From: Panorpa germanica
Taxonomy: Eukaryota > Arthropoda > Insecta > Mecoptera > Panorpidae
Assembly (NCBI GenBank): GCA_963678705.1
Contig: OY783203.1
Span: forward strand, 4,836,001-4,900,000
Direction: 5' to 3'
Length of the DNA: 64,000 nucleotides
Part shown: piece by piece, positions 44,547 to 57,637 of the stretch
Layout: each line of letters opens with the position of its first letter
Numbering within the stretch: the first letter of the stretch is position 1
Notes under the pieces: generated by a model
The model's input: the letters and a program-made list of their open reading frames with translations, nothing else
Databases searched by the model: none
Told to the model about the DNA's origin: nothing
Made by a program: the position numbers and the translations under genes

Positions 44547-46364
44547 CTTGCTTTTCTTTCTCTGAATGTGAAGAAATAAAAAAGGAAACATTATTCAAAA
44601 ATATAAAACGAATCTTTAAAGAAAAACATAAAACAAAATCCTGTGAAGGAAAAAGTGGCCAAAAGCAATTATGCTTGATGCTGTAAGACTGTTGTAACTT
44701 GGAGTTCCATTCCCGCAGATATTACATTCTGTGGAAGATGTGTTATTTTTGATCTTTATTAAAAAAAAACACGTTAGGGTAGGTATCCGTATAAATTATG
44801 ATTTTGCTTAATGTTTAATGATTTTTTCTTTCTCTTAGAACTCGCGAAGATTTTCGGGATTATCCTTTTTTTAATTTATTTTTTTCGCGCATTAAAACAA
44901 ATATTTCAAATTTTCAAAAACTCGTGGTATGTAGGGTGAAGGGGAGAGGGGCGCACCGATTCTACGAGCACCCTTGACATGTTGTTTTGTATTATATCCT
45001 ACCGTATTGTAAAACTAATTTTTTGGATAAGTCAATTATTTTACATGTCAAAAATTGTTAAATATTTTTTAAATAACCAAATTTTTTATAACAGACATAT
45101 AATATTCCATGGATACAACTTCTTTCTACGTTTAACACATTTTATTTGAATCCACGTGTAACTGTGATTATCAGGTTAATTAATTTGTATAATTCGATAA
45201 TTGCTTCATAACCATGGCAAGCTAAGACTAATTATGTTTACAAATTCTCTTCAAGTTTACTAACAACAATGTACTTGATAATTTAGTATTGTTATACAGT
45301 TCCGCAAAGATTTATTAAATAAGAATTGATTTATAACACATAAAAGTGACGTTTAATCTATGTATATTGGCTAATAATTAGGCCATAACTAAAGAATTAT
45401 GTGACTTTAACGGCATACAAAGTATATACAAAAATACCGAATTCTATTTTATCATTATTCAACTAAAATAGCTAAGTTACAGTGTGGTCTTGTGATATGA
45501 TTATAGACTTTGAGTAAAGAACCGAGATACGCCCCTAGTTCAATATCCAAGTTTTACGACAGCCATGTTTTAGGGCCCCTCCCTTTTGTAGAAAACTTGC
45601 CTTGTCCCCTTCACAAGCATCGTTCCCCTTTACGAAATATTTCACCCTGGTAAAGCAAGACGTTTTAACATTCCCCTTTGGTATTTTTTCCTTCTTATTT
45701 TTATATATACAAGGTGTACCAGAAGTAGCAATATGTGTTCAATTAAACAAAAAAATCTAAAATATATCTTTCAAGAAAAAGTATTATATTCTCACTAAAA
45801 TTATTTTGAATAAATTCTCTTTAAAAGTATAAATTATGATTTTTAAAAGACTAATTCTTCTCATAGAAATTTCAAAATAGAATAGAACAATTAATTTATA
45901 TAATTCAACAAAAAGATGGAACATCAAACTAACCTCCATAACAATGTCTTTACAGTTCAAATTTAATTTTTTTTAAACTGTGAAATAGGTCACAAAACGT
46001 TGTATATTACAACCTTTGCTGAGTTAAACAAATTTTAAATACGCGTAACTGTGATTAGCGGGTATACAGTGGTATATCGATAGGGGTGAAGGGGTGGTTA
46101 ATCTCAAGTCCAGCCGAACATAGGTACCCGAAGATCAACCAATTTGTGACTGATGTAATAGCCTGTAATAGATGTTAACAGTGCCACTCATAATCCTCCA
46201 GCATTCAAAGTATTTTCCTCATTCCACGAGTAATTTTCACCATTCCAAGAGATTATAAACAAACATTTGATAGCAGGAGAAATCTGAAAAATGTAATTTA
46301 TTTTATGGAAATGAATAAGTCAAATTTTTTAAAATTTAGTTTTATTTAATTTCGGTCTATTTCC
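44547..46364. other. Spacer without a supported gene
   Basis: AT-rich. C-rich stretches around 45565-45625 and 46080-46110 look like old transposon ends, but I cannot pair them. Confidence 0.4.
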
Positions 46365-46510
46365 GATGCTAAGTCTTATCACCAACGCTGCCTAATAAGT
46401 TTACGATTATGCATGTACATAATCAATTTAATTTGATAACAACCAGACCTAGAAAATATAATTCTAGTTCGGGAATCGAAGCCGAAGACACTGTGCCACT
46501 TTCAACATTT
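46365..46510 (-). mobile_element. tRNA-derived SINE copy
   Basis: Minus strand: head GGCACAGTGTCTTCGGCTTC with B-box-like TTCGATTCCCG, body GGTTGTTATCAAATTAAATT, then AAACTTATTAGGCAGCG and tail GGTGATAAGACTTAGCATCG. This is the clearest full-length copy. Confidence 0.7.
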
Positions 46511-47610
46511 TACTAATATTTAAATCTTATATATACATCTTATGACAACGATACATCATTTTCATTTCAAAACGAAATATTCATTCAAACCGTATCATAA
46601 TTTCTGTAATACCCTATATCTATATACATAGAAACCCTAACAATTTACCCTATAGAAAAAGAATGAGATAAAACTAAATTCTGCAACAAAAAAGTGGCTT
46701 CGTTTTTAATGAGAAAAGCACTCAAATGTAAAGCAATTTAACTCGAGCGGCTGGGATTGTCATTTCAAGACGGAATAGAATAAAAATAAATATACCTAGA
46801 GATGGTTAGTTTATTCTTCTAACATCTATAAATAAATATCTATAGATGTTGTGTTTAGGGGAGAACGGGCTAGGGATGTGGACGTGAACAGGGACGGGGA
46901 GAGGGGTTGGTACAGGGACTGGGGATTATTATAGCAGTAAAATATATATTACTCTTTAATAAATTATTTTTATTTATTTGAATATCAGCGCATGCATAAT
47001 GATACTTTATACGCCATTTCAGCTTTACTTCAATAATTCTGCAAACTTGAATTACCCGAACTGAGAATCCCCAAGCCTATCTCAGCTTTTAAAGAAATTA
47101 AAACGCTTTTCTTTGTTTGATGATATTTGCTGAGTGGTGTTCCAACGGTGCATGTTACTTGCTAATGTTTTCTCTTAAGAGGGGTTTTAATAATAAGAGA
47201 TAGGCCCTTCTGGTATTTTGTTGCCGCATCTTCTTCGGCAGGAACGACTTAAGGCCTATAGTAGGGATGAACAACGCATACTGCCCGCCTCACCCTTTTA
47301 TGTTGTCATCAAAGCCATCCATAAATTATGTCACACAGATTTCCTGCAATTCCAGGCCCTTGTCATATTTTGCGGTCCCCCCTCTCCTTGGCATGGTATT
47401 TTTTTCAAGAAATTTCGTTTTTTTTAAACCCTTCTTTCAAAAAAAAAAGTTGTATTGCCCATCACGGAAAATATTTAAAAGTTAATATTTTTTAAGAAAA
47501 TTACCTCTCTTTTACAAAAAGTTTTATATATCTTATGCTGAATATGATGTCGCAACGTTTATGACCCCTCACCCCTTGTCTCAATTTATTTCGGACCATT
47601 TGTAAACTGT
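46511..47610. other. Spacer without a supported gene
   Basis: Contains CCATAAATTATGTCACACAG at 47320-47339, the inverse of the GTGACGTAATTTATGG piece at 16726, within a moderately C-rich patch (47217-47400). This is probably a decayed element. Overlapping frames here have no domain. Confidence 0.4.
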
Positions 47611-47616
47611 CAACAT

Positions 47617-47690
47617 ACACATTTGGCAGATATTGTATTTCATTACTAACCTCAAAAATATCACCACTTTTTACGAAAATAATGCGTTTT
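47617..47690. repeat. Dispersed repeat shared with 56613-56703
   Basis: ACATTTGGCAGATATTGTAT, TTCATTACTAACCTCAAA and AATATCACCACTTTTTACG recur at 56613-56703 with few changes; the second copy has a 20-base insertion. Confidence 0.75.
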
Positions 47691-49171
47691 TCTATTGATT
47701 TAAAATATCACCTCTATATATATATATATCCTTTCTTGTAATATATGTATAATAAAAAGTAGTCTTAGACAGTTTTGAGTTCTGTATTATATCAAGTATA
47801 ATATGACGGTCGTAAACGTACACTCGATAATCTAATATTGGAAAAATATCCATATTTAAGTATAATTTTATGACCAAAAACGACATATTTATTACTGAAA
47901 TTCCCCCTTTGAATAATTTTATTTAAAATAATTCAAATAAAATACTTATTATTCAGAAAGATTCGAAATTAAAAATAAGGAAAAAATAACTGTTTTAAAG
48001 ATATTGAATTTTAGAATACATGTAGATATAACATAGAGCGTTTTAAATTAGACGATAATATTTGGGCAGCATTCTAATCGTTATTCAGATTATTACATTT
48101 ATTTTTTATTTTTTAAACCAGACCACTGCCTAATAAGTTAAATAAACTTGATAATAATTACTATTAATCAACCACACAAAATGTATGGAATTCTTTTTAT
48201 TTTTACACCAGATCTTAAGTGTGTCTTCTTCGACGGTAATTTTTCCACCCCCTACCTACGGACCTGATGGCATCTACTTAATTTAATAAGCAATAATTTC
48301 CATATATACGATGTATTAAAACACATACAAGACAAATAAATTCTTAAACATAATATAATATGTCAATAATATTTATTACTATCTTTTACCAAACATTACT
48401 TACCTTGGAGTACATACAAAAAATATACAGTACATAACCTGGCAACAAAGTAAACTCAGCAACATTTTAAATGTAATAAACCGACTTTATTTACAATAAA
48501 CTTGTCTGTCATTTTGAATATTAGCTAAGATAAGACACGGTGTATTTCATATAATTTGTTTTTGATTTATGTTTTGCAATAACGCTGTCGAAACAATATG
48601 TTTATAAATTTTCTTAAAGAATTTTAATGTCTGTAAAAATTATTTTAATAAGGTAAGAGAATTGGCAACTTACTATTTTAAATTATGTACAAAAGCTATA
48701 AATAATTTATAACCTAAAATTATCTACTCGTATTGAAAAACAAACATAATATTTAGTAAGGTTTAACCATGTTAGTTATTAATGGTGTAGATTATGTTAC
48801 TATGTTGTGCTATGGTGATAAAAAAAGCGTTCAAAGTCAAATTAAGTAGTAGTTTCACATACAAAGCACCGAGAACAGTACAAGTCCTATAAGCTGAGCG
48901 CACACTGCGGGAAAAAAGTAAATTCTGTAACATATGTAATGATATGAACATACACATGTTATATTTACATGGAAAAAAACATCGAAATTCTTTCCGTGCA
49001 CCTTCTAATCCAACATTCTTTGGTTTAACACATTCAATAGAAATATTTTTTCTAAATGTTTTTCTTGCATAGGGTAAGTGTATTATTCTACGTTTACTCT
49101 ACGTTTTTTTTTAAACCTCGCGCTTGCAAAAATGATGAAACCTGTACAGGGTCAGAATTAACGCTTACAAT
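47691..49171. other. AT-rich spacer
   Basis: A SINE body fragment is possible at 48095-48180 (minus: ACTTATTAGGCAGTGGTCTGG). No gene seen. Confidence 0.4.
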
Positions 49172-49395
49172 CATAGAGGTATAAGAATAGAGTGCGCAAG
49201 AAGCAGAATACTGCGATAGAAGCAAAGAGAGGGCTAGTGTCCTCTGTGTCTCTTTCTAGCCGAACACTGTGTCTGCTAGCTTGCTTACCACCTACCCCAC
49301 CGCCAATCAACAAGCCAGCACCAGCGGTTCGGCTAGAAAGAGACAGATAGGACACTCGGCAGCTTTTTGCCTTTATCGTTTCTTATATCTCTATG
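49172..49395. mobile_element. Foldback element
   Basis: 224 bp whose two halves are inverse: CATAGAGGTATAAGAA at the left and TTCTTATATCTCTATG at the right. The inner arms GTCCTCTGTGTCTCTTTCTA…GCCGAAC (49239-49265) and GTTCGGCTAGAAAGAGACAG…ATAGGAC (49327-49353) enclose about 60 bp of C-rich loop. The arms are G/C-richer than the surroundings. No target duplication recognised. Confidence 0.8.
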
Positions 49396-51794
49396 CATAA
49401 AATACATGCATAGAGCGTTTTATCTTTGATACGCTTCATATTATGTTGTATATTCTCTTCATTAAAATGGAGGAGAAATCTTAAGTTAAAGAATAGTACG
49501 ACATATTAAAAAACGAGTTTATATCTGACCAATTCTCAACCACTCGTCGTACTTATCTTAAGGAGCAACTTTAAATTACATATTTCAATGAAATTCAAAG
49601 ATCAATACCCTTTCCCACTTTAAATATCCCACAAACTTTAGAATATAACTTAAGATAAATTCCTCGCTACTATTATAATATTTATATAGGCAAGCACAAT
49701 CGTTATCGGCCGTAGAATCCCAAGTTAGGGTCCTTTTTAACAATACACACTCAGCGGGTGCTTTCGAGGGTGTGTCAGTTCCTTCGGTCGTTCTATGATA
49801 CTTGGATTCACTAGATACGTTATCTCAATGCGCCCGAAATGCCAAAACGTTGAAACGTTTTTATGCCTCACTCCATTCCATTCCACTGAAACTTACTCTG
49901 TAAAACTCATTCCTCTCTCACCCTGAGTGGAAGAGAAAGGGAGCGAGAGAGAGAGAGAGAGGGGTGATTCGAAGGAGAATGAGTAGAATGGAGATCTCTG
50001 CTTGTGCTCCACTGGCACTGGCTGAGAATGTGAAATGTTATTTAAGCTGTTCTGAGTTTGTACAATAGGTGGGGAGTAAGATTTATAGCCCAATGGTGTA
50101 GCTTAGAAATGTATATTTTATGTTTTCTTATCTACACTGTTAATATTAGTTGCATAAACTATTTTACAAGACAGATTCAAAAATATTTTTACACTTGAAA
50201 ATTTAAGTTGTACTATTGTACTATTTGTTAGGATTAACACCCTTAAATATACCTTAGCGGAGTTAGCATCACGGTACGCATATTAGAAGTTCATAATCAT
50301 ATTGTGAAATGTAAAACATAATAAATTAACCCGTCATTTAATATCAGTGACGCAACATCAACATTAAAAGCAGAATTTTCTCTTCTGCTAACGATATTGC
50401 GAAAGAACTATTGTAGAATTTAATTGTATCCAGTTAATATTTTACTGTACAACTTTTTGTTTTACGTTCTGTGAGTCTTCATAGAGCTCTGATTGCTTAA
50501 GGGGTTATATATAATTTCAAATCAATCAGGCGAATATTTTCAAAGTTATATAAGTTGAAAACAATTTAAAGCCAAAATTTTGGCCGCCATTTTGCTAAAA
50601 ATTATTATTTTGCTTATTCCTTCGATTAATTACTATATTATACATTACTTTAACGAAATCCGTTTGGTTTTTTCATTTTAGAGATATTCAGTCTAAAGAT
50701 ATCGTGGTCACCGCAAGATGTCTTTTTTGAGAGGAGCTCCGGGAAATCAACTATAGCAGCTTTAAAATTATTATTTTTACAAATATAAAAATGTTAAAAT
50801 ACAGTTAATAGTTACCATAATAGGTGTACAAATTTTTACATTAATACAATTAAAAGTATTCCCAGGAAGAATTCTTAAAAAATCGCTTTTTTTGGGTTGG
50901 TCTACTAGCTTACTAATGCGTTATTAATACGCCACTGACTAGATAGAATACTTGCTTGTTTTATATTATATACACCGATTTATAATTTGAAATAACGTCG
51001 CAATAGTCAAAAGATTGATGCTTTGCATCAGACGCTGAGGTATTCTGGTTCAATCCCAGGCTTCGACAAACTCAATGCTAACAAAATCAGATAAGTTTGA
51101 TTATGTTCTAATACGTTGAGGCAATGGCATTATACATATTTCCTAAGCATCGTATATAGACCGACGTTATATAAAAACAATCTAGTAGTAATATTTTCTA
51201 TTTCTATATTCTTCTTAGGGTTTATATACATTAAAAAATCCTTAAATAACCAGATAGAAAATTGTATTGCAGCGCAAGTTCATACTTGCTAGCTAGTCAC
51301 AATCTACTTTCAAGGTTCATTTTTACTTTTAATTTAGAAATTGCATTGTAATGTAAGTTTGACACTTAGTAGCTTACTAATAACTAATTAATGTGTTATA
51401 TTGCGTCACATGTGCACTAATTTTTTGAAATATGTAAGAGTCATTATCACCTAAAATAAAACAATGCAATAATAATATTTAAGATCGAGAAAAATATGCA
51501 CAAATATGCATTTTGCCTAAAATGTACAAAATTATGTGTAATGCATGTAAATCCGAGCTCTACTTATACTGACATAAACTAGTTAAGGTGACGGTACTCC
51601 TTTTTGTGGAACGTACTGCTTTGGTTTCTTTTGTACTCCTTAAAATAAATAAATAAATAAAAATATAAAATGTATAACAATTATTGTATGTAATAAATAA
51701 GGTAATTTCAGATTTCGCGTGTCATTGTTGTGTCTGTTTTTAATTGGCAAGGGAAATTGTAACAAGATACAATTGATTTTAGCGGATGGTAATT
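49396..51794. other. Spacer without a supported gene
   Basis: GA microsatellite at 49944-49962. TTAAGGGG at about 50498 begins 400 bp that look like one end of a TTAA-type element, but no matching right end is seen. 51005-51125 has a SINE-like head (GGTTCAATCCC at 51048). Confidence 0.45.
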
Positions 51795-52023
51795 CCCAGT
51801 AAACATTTTGGAGTCACTTCGTCATTATGTTATAAAAGAGTTCATTTACAATCCAGTTTCTCATAGTCATTCATATAAAATGTCTATTTTACCGGCTACA
51901 AATGGCGAAACCACTTCATCTGTCGGAATTCAAATGAAGATAAAGTTGATGCGAACTATAATTGAAGTGAAATAGTGATAGGAACGTCACAAAAAGGGAC
52001 ACTTCACCAAATTGTTTACTGGG
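51795..52023. mobile_element. Short CCCAGTAAAC element, complete
   Basis: CCCAGTAAACATTTTGGAGT at the left and ACTTCACCAAATTGTTTACT…GGG at the right. 229 bp, non-coding. The best intact copy of the short subfamily. Confidence 0.88.
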
Positions 52024-52144
52024 TGACTATGTAAAACACAATTGATTTCTCGCCGAAGATAAATTTGTCATCATTCAGATCATTTCAGATTTGTAATCGA
52101 TATTGTTAAAAGTTAAATAAATCTTAAGTATTAGAAGTACTATT

Positions 52145-52275
52145 ATATTTACTTGACGATGACTTCTGTGTCGTCAGTTTCGATCCCCGGACCAGCGGTA
52201 CCCAAAAAAATTTAGTTTTGGTTGTTATTTTGATTATGTACATATTAATCATTAGACAGCGGTGTCGTTATTCTC
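52145..52275 (+). mobile_element. tRNA-derived SINE copy
   Basis: TTCTGTGTCGTCAGTTTCGA with B-box-like TTTCGATCCCCGG at about 52188, then TTTTGGTTGTTATTTTGATT and TTAGACAGCGGTGTCG as in the other copies. Confidence 0.6.
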
Positions 52276-53029
52276 GTCAAAGAAAGCACTCATTTATTAA
52301 CAGTGTGAAAAAGTACTTTCTGTCTTGATTAGAAACGAAACGGTGGCGAATTATCTAAGAAAATAAAACACGACCATTTCATTTGTATTCTAACATTTTC
52401 CAGTTATCTTATGCTGTAAGCTGTACACATACATTCACACACACACATAAAAAGCAAATACATACATAAAAGTATATACAAAGGAATAGAGAACGTAATA
52501 TTCTGCGAAAGTACCTGATAGCAGTAAGGAGTATCTCTTCCCTTTTACTGAATTTACCCGTAACATAGAATCCCTGAAATACTGAGCTACTGGAACAGCC
52601 TTCATACTCATTAGCTGTGGTCCATTAATTTGCGTTGAAATCGCAACATAATGAGTTATAAAACATAAAGAGAATTGCTGAACAACTTACTGAATACATC
52701 TCGTATATGTACATGTACATACAAACTCATATTCGATTGTGTAACAGTATTTTATTTCTAAAACTTATTTCCTATAATAATTTCAATAATTGCTTTGTTA
52801 AGCGCTGTTCGTTCTGTTGCGAGATAGCTACTATGAGTAAAGTGGAGTACCTTGGAGAATAACGAGTCTTCTTGTTCACATTTTTACAACAAAGTTTAAA
52901 AGGGAAGCTGAGACAACGGCGGTTAAATTTGTTTACGGCCAATAACGGAGAACATCGAAACCATTACGTAAGTCTTAAGTTTGAAACCCCTTTCGGAAAT
53001 ATGAGTATTATGGTTCGTTTACAGCTGCA
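52276..53029. other. Spacer, no gene seen
   Basis: CA-rich stretch near 52430-52450. No coding signal. Confidence 0.4.

Positions 53030-53107
<78 letters not shown>
53030..53107. repeat. TA microsatellite
   Basis: Uninterrupted (TA)n of about 78 bp. Confidence 0.97.
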
Positions 53108-53109
<2 letters not shown>

Positions 53110-53259
53110 TGTAGTTTACTCTAATTAGTTTGAATCGTCCATGTCAAAGTAAGTGTTTATCATAAATAGGTAATATCTCTAGGTATGGATAAGGATAAAA
53201 ACACTAAAACTTAATATAGATCACGGACTAATGTCTACGATATTTTTGGTTAAGGATAA

Positions 53260-53770
53260 TTGTTATGTGTAAACCGATTCTACATTTATCTACTCATTCT
53301 GTATTTGTTCTACTTCTTTCTTAATCTTCACTACTCTTATCGCCACATTATCTTTTCTCACCCTCTTACTAATTTTAGTTCTCTCTATAATTCCTTAAAT
53401 TTTCTTTCCATTTCATTCTCCTTTCTTCCCTTCTCCTCTTCTCTTTCTACTTTCTCCTGGTATTCTTCTCCTTTTTCCTCTTTGACTTTCTTTTATCTTT
53501 TCTAGTCTTCACAGTATCACGTTTACCACTTCTTTTGAGGTTCCTTCTATCAGTTCCAGTGCTTCTTCTTAATTTGGTACCTTTTCATTACTTTTGCATA
53601 TATTTATAAATTCTCAATTCTCAATACACATCTTTCACACTTTATTCCTTTCCATTTTCTCCTACATTTTTTAATTTCGCTTCAACCGCTCTACAAAACC
53701 ACTTTCTACTTTCTTTTGTACTGTTCTCCCCCTATCACTCCTATCAATTGTTATTCTATTGGCATACTAT
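53260..53770. repeat. Pyrimidine-rich block
   Basis: About 500 bp in which the plus strand is mostly C and T, without a short repeat unit (TTCTTTCCATTTCATTCTCC, TTCTCCTCTTCTCTTTC). See 58390 for the opposite strand bias. Confidence 0.65.
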
Positions 53771-54052
53771 AAGATTACTCCATGCTACCTTAAAATATAT
53801 TCTCACTTAAGATTAGATGTGAAATAATATTTAAAAATACAAAATATGTACCAAATATTTGCAGTCAAATTTTCGTTTAAGTAAAATAAAATATTGATCC
53901 AACATCAAATTGAACTTCACATAATAAATTTTCATAAGCTCCATATATTTGAAAACTCATATGTGTCTATATGGGAAAACCATAAACGAAGCGAAATTGT
54001 TTTACACCAAAACACCCGCTAAGAACAATGCAAATTTTCCGCTATGTATACA

Positions 54053-54054
<2 letters not shown>

Positions 54055-54112
<58 letters not shown>
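54055..54112. repeat. TA microsatellite
   Basis: (AT)n of about 56 bp flanked by a short inverted piece: GCTATGTATACATGCA on the left and TGTATATGTATACATAGC on the right. Confidence 0.95.
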
Positions 54113-54117
<5 letters not shown>

Positions 54118-54544
54118 GTATACATAGCTATACCATATCATAGCCGAGCAACGATTTTAGTAGTAATGGTGCAATGTAATTCAACGTGAAATATAGATCA
54201 TAAAATATTCTAGCCATTTGGTATTCTACCCCTTAACTGTGTACCCAGTTCGCGTTCCCTGGGGGTTACATTGGGAGGAAGGGAGGTTTCCAAATGGAGA
54301 AGAGTAGAGGCTGCGCTGTTTCATGAAATGAAATGGACTCTGTAGCAATATTCGCACAATTTAACATATTTTTGATATAGATTATATAAATAATCGACTG
54401 CGCAATATCTAAGTGCATTTTAGACCTATTCTAAAATGGATCTTTGCCGCTCTTTTCATCCTGAAAACAGTAACATTTTAAACGTTACTATATGACCCTT
54501 GCCTGATTCTGAATGAAACCATGATTCTCGTCTTATTTTAAGTC

Positions 54545-54725
54545 AATACTGTGTACTATACTTCTGTGTCCTCGGGACGGGAGCACTGGATCACCGCTGT
54601 CGTTACTGGCTTTGGTTGAAGTGGAAGTTAAATTGATTATGCGGTCATATAATTAAAAAAACTTATTAGGCAGAGATGACGTTCACATATATGAGACCAC
54701 GAAGCCTTTAATCCACCCAATATTG
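54545..54725 (+). mobile_element. tRNA-derived SINE copy, head decayed
   Basis: CTGTGTCCTCGGGACGGGAG, then TTTGGTTGAAGTGGAAGTTA, AATTGATTATGCGGTCATAT and AACTTATTAGGCAGAGATGA. The B-box is mutated. Confidence 0.6.
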
Positions 54726-55749
54726 CAAGAGGTCCTTCGTGAGTAAGATAGTTGGTCAGCATCGGAAACAGGTTTATGTCAAAATTATGCTTCACATTTT
54801 GAGGGACAATTTTTGTCTACTAATTTGGTTACTAATTTTAAAATTGAATTTCTGTCACCAAGTTACGAAATATACATATTTCGTTCTTGTGAATTGAATC
54901 CAGGCACTGTATAGTCAATTACAAAAGACAATAAATACCCAGGAAGAAAATAAACCTTGAAATTAGCTTATAGTAAGCTAGCAATTGCGAACTTGCACTG
55001 CAAGACAATCTTCTACATTAAATCTATTTCATATAAATAACAAAATTTATGAATAAAAAGAAATTTAAACAGATTTAGGATTTTATAATTATGAAAGCAC
55101 ATAAATTGTATGTTAATAAATAATAGCGCACTCGCACTTCCATATTACTCGTACAATAATGCTAAAACGCTATATAATTTTACATGCAATTAAGTTGCTT
55201 TATTACACCATGGTAATTAATTTTATAAATCAACCATATACTGTAGATTGGTTTTTGTATTACTGATTAAACCAGAAAATGTACACAATTCCCTGTTGTT
55301 TCTGTTGTAATTATTTATCGTCCATTTATTTTACGTGATTTTAGTAATTTCTTGCCAAATTATTATGCTATAAGTTAATTTACATTTTTAATAAACTGTA
55401 ATGTAGGAGTAATAGAGATTAACGTGAAAATATGTAAACTAAACAAACTAGATACCAGACAAGAAATATTTGTGTAACCCGATTGGGACCAAGCAGGGCT
55501 GTTCCATTGGGATCCCAATAGGAATGTAACGCAAAACACTAAACAGTACTAACCGAGTGAAAGCTCATTTCAGCTAGTCTGCTAATTATTACCATACAAA
55601 AATTATTTCAGACAAGGATTAGCCTGCAGTGAATGCCAAAAAATCTGTTTGGGTGTAAGTTTTTGACTTGCATTACCTCGGGTTATTAAAACCTATTAGC
55701 AATTTATCTCCACCACTTTTATTAATTAGTTTTAACTATTCATCAAATT
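54726..55749. other. Spacer without a supported gene
   Basis: A GGGACC/GGGATCC-rich patch at about 55475-55530 (CGATTGGGACCAAGCAGGGC) resembles the phrases in the repeat at 55750. Otherwise AT-rich. Confidence 0.4.
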
Positions 55750-55945
55750 CTTAAACGTTTTTTTTTTCTAAAAATAATTTTTAAACTAATGAAAGAAAGA
55801 TTTTCTTATGTTTATATGTTCATTACTTTATTAATTTTTACAATAAGGTTATCCCTGTAGGGTCCTCATTGGGTCCTGATGAAGTAAAACTAACATTATT
55901 AATCTTTACATTGGTTTATCCCAATCAGGTCCCTATAGGATGCCA
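55750..55945. repeat. Dispersed repeat, copy 1 of 2
   Basis: TTCTTAAACG, TATGTTCATTACTTTATTAA, TTTTTACAATAAGGTTATCC and GGGTCCTCATTGGGTCCTGA recur in order at 60495-60728. Confidence 0.7.
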
Positions 55946-56612
55946 ATTATGTAAAACATCTTTGGCAAAATTTTTTAGCAAGATTTTAACAAAAATAACA
56001 CGCCATTCAGATTGGCGTCTCTTCTTAAGACGCCCTTTATATACATATAGTATATACCACTATAATTTGAAATAAAATCGGAAACATTAAAATATCCTCG
56101 TATACAATGTTGTAAATTCCTATGGGTCTAACATTGACAAGTTATTTTAGTGCCATAAATTTGATTTATAACCCTCATACATTACGAATATATAAAATTT
56201 AAATTTAATTTTTTAATTCAAAACGTTATTTGAATGTTGGCATCTTTGTAACTTAAATATGTAGCAACAAGAGCGTCTGGATGTAGGGGCAAACGATCTA
56301 CAACGGTTGACTCATTTATATTGAATGCAATTCAATAGAATTTGAAAATATGCTCTAATGTGTAAAAATTTCTGAGGACCCCTATGGGTTACATGTAGTC
56401 AGTACTAATGGAGTATACATTTTTGTTAAAATAGATTAATTTTCTTAAATTAACAGGTATTATAAATAATAAATATTACACCTAGAACATAGTTTACCAT
56501 AACGACATAATATGAGGGAATCAGGTAATGAGAAGTGAAGAAAAAGTCATGTGAAAATGAATTCGGTACGAGTGCGGTCATTTTAAATCAACAGAAGATC
56601 GCAATTTTTCGG

Positions 56613-56703
56613 TGACATTTGGTAGATATTGTGTTTCATTACTAACCTCAAAATTTGTACTTCAGATTTAAATAAAAATATCACCACTTTTCACGGAAAT
56701 ATA
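56613..56703. repeat. Dispersed repeat shared with 47617-47690
   Basis: Same phrases as 47617-47690, ending 10 bases before a CCCAGTAAAC element. Confidence 0.75.
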
Positions 56704-56713
56704 GTAGTTATCT

Positions 56714-57598
56714 CCCAGTAAACAATTTGGTGAAGTGCAATATTTGGTGAAGTTCGAGTCACTCGTACAATTCTATTCTAACGCTTTACAAGTTCGAAGC
56801 AACAACACAGAAACCAATTTTAGTTCAAATTCATTCTCTACCTGTCACAGATTTTGTGTTAGTTGTTAGAATTTTTTCATAATAATATTCTTTCTTTTTC
56901 CAACATCATTCATTAAGTAGCAGTTGTTTCTTTCATATTTTTCTTACTTCACTTTTATTCCAAAGTGAGAGAGAAACGAGATGCGGTTAGACAAGTAAAA
57001 TATATTTTTCACCGTTACACTTGTATAGTATTTCGTTCAGTACAGTATGTTTAAAGTATATGCTATCCTTTTTCAACAAATATTTCTTTAATGGTAATAG
57101 GCACACGCTGTCTCCCTCAATCTCCGAATATAATGTGTTTAAACGAATACTCTAAGCAGCGATGCCAGAGACAGAGGTTTTAAACCTAACGCAGACCTGT
57201 CGATCGTGGATTTTTGAATCACTAAAACAATGTAAAAAACTAATATAACGAGTATTGTTGAAGATGAATAATATTCATTAAAAGAATCACGATCCGTACT
57301 AAAGATTACATCTATTTATTTCTTCATTTAAATATTTATATTTTGCAGACTCTAAAAAGTAGAATTCCATTAAGTTTTATACCCCTGTTATCCCTGCTAG
57401 TGTCAAGTTTATAACTCCGGTCATAAATCATAAACCGACTCCGCTTTTAATTCAGCAGTGTACCGTCGTTGCGATCTCTGTAGGTCATAAAAAGGGCCTT
57501 TCCTATGAACGACTGAATAGAAAACGAACACGTTCCAGATAAAAAACTCATGATATGTAATAGAAATTAAGTAGAATTTACTCCAAAATGTTTACTGG
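56714..57598. mobile_element. Long CCCAGTAAAC element, copy B
   Basis: Same ends and interior as 3853-4460 but with about 280 extra bases, mainly at 57140-57400. Either copy A lost them or copy B received an insertion. Its right terminal repeat runs into a perfect 44-bp palindrome. Confidence 0.82.
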
Positions 57599-57637
57599 TA
57601 ATTTTAAATAAATAGCTATTTATTTAAAATTACCAGT
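57594..57637. repeat. Perfect 44-bp palindrome at a transposon end
   Basis: Each arm is 22 bases (ACTGGTAATTTTAAATAAATAG then its complement), with no loop. The left 5 bases are the end of the terminal inverted repeat. Confidence 0.95.

Noticed and set aside
47218-47485. Two overlapping frames of about 70 codons
   Set aside because: They run over C-rich, repeat-like sequence and poly-T/A runs; no domain.
57380-57398. Resemblance to an I-SceI homing endonuclease site (inverse of AGGGATAACAGGG)
   Set aside because: Only 13 central bases fit and there is no intein or endonuclease context; chance in AT-rich DNA.
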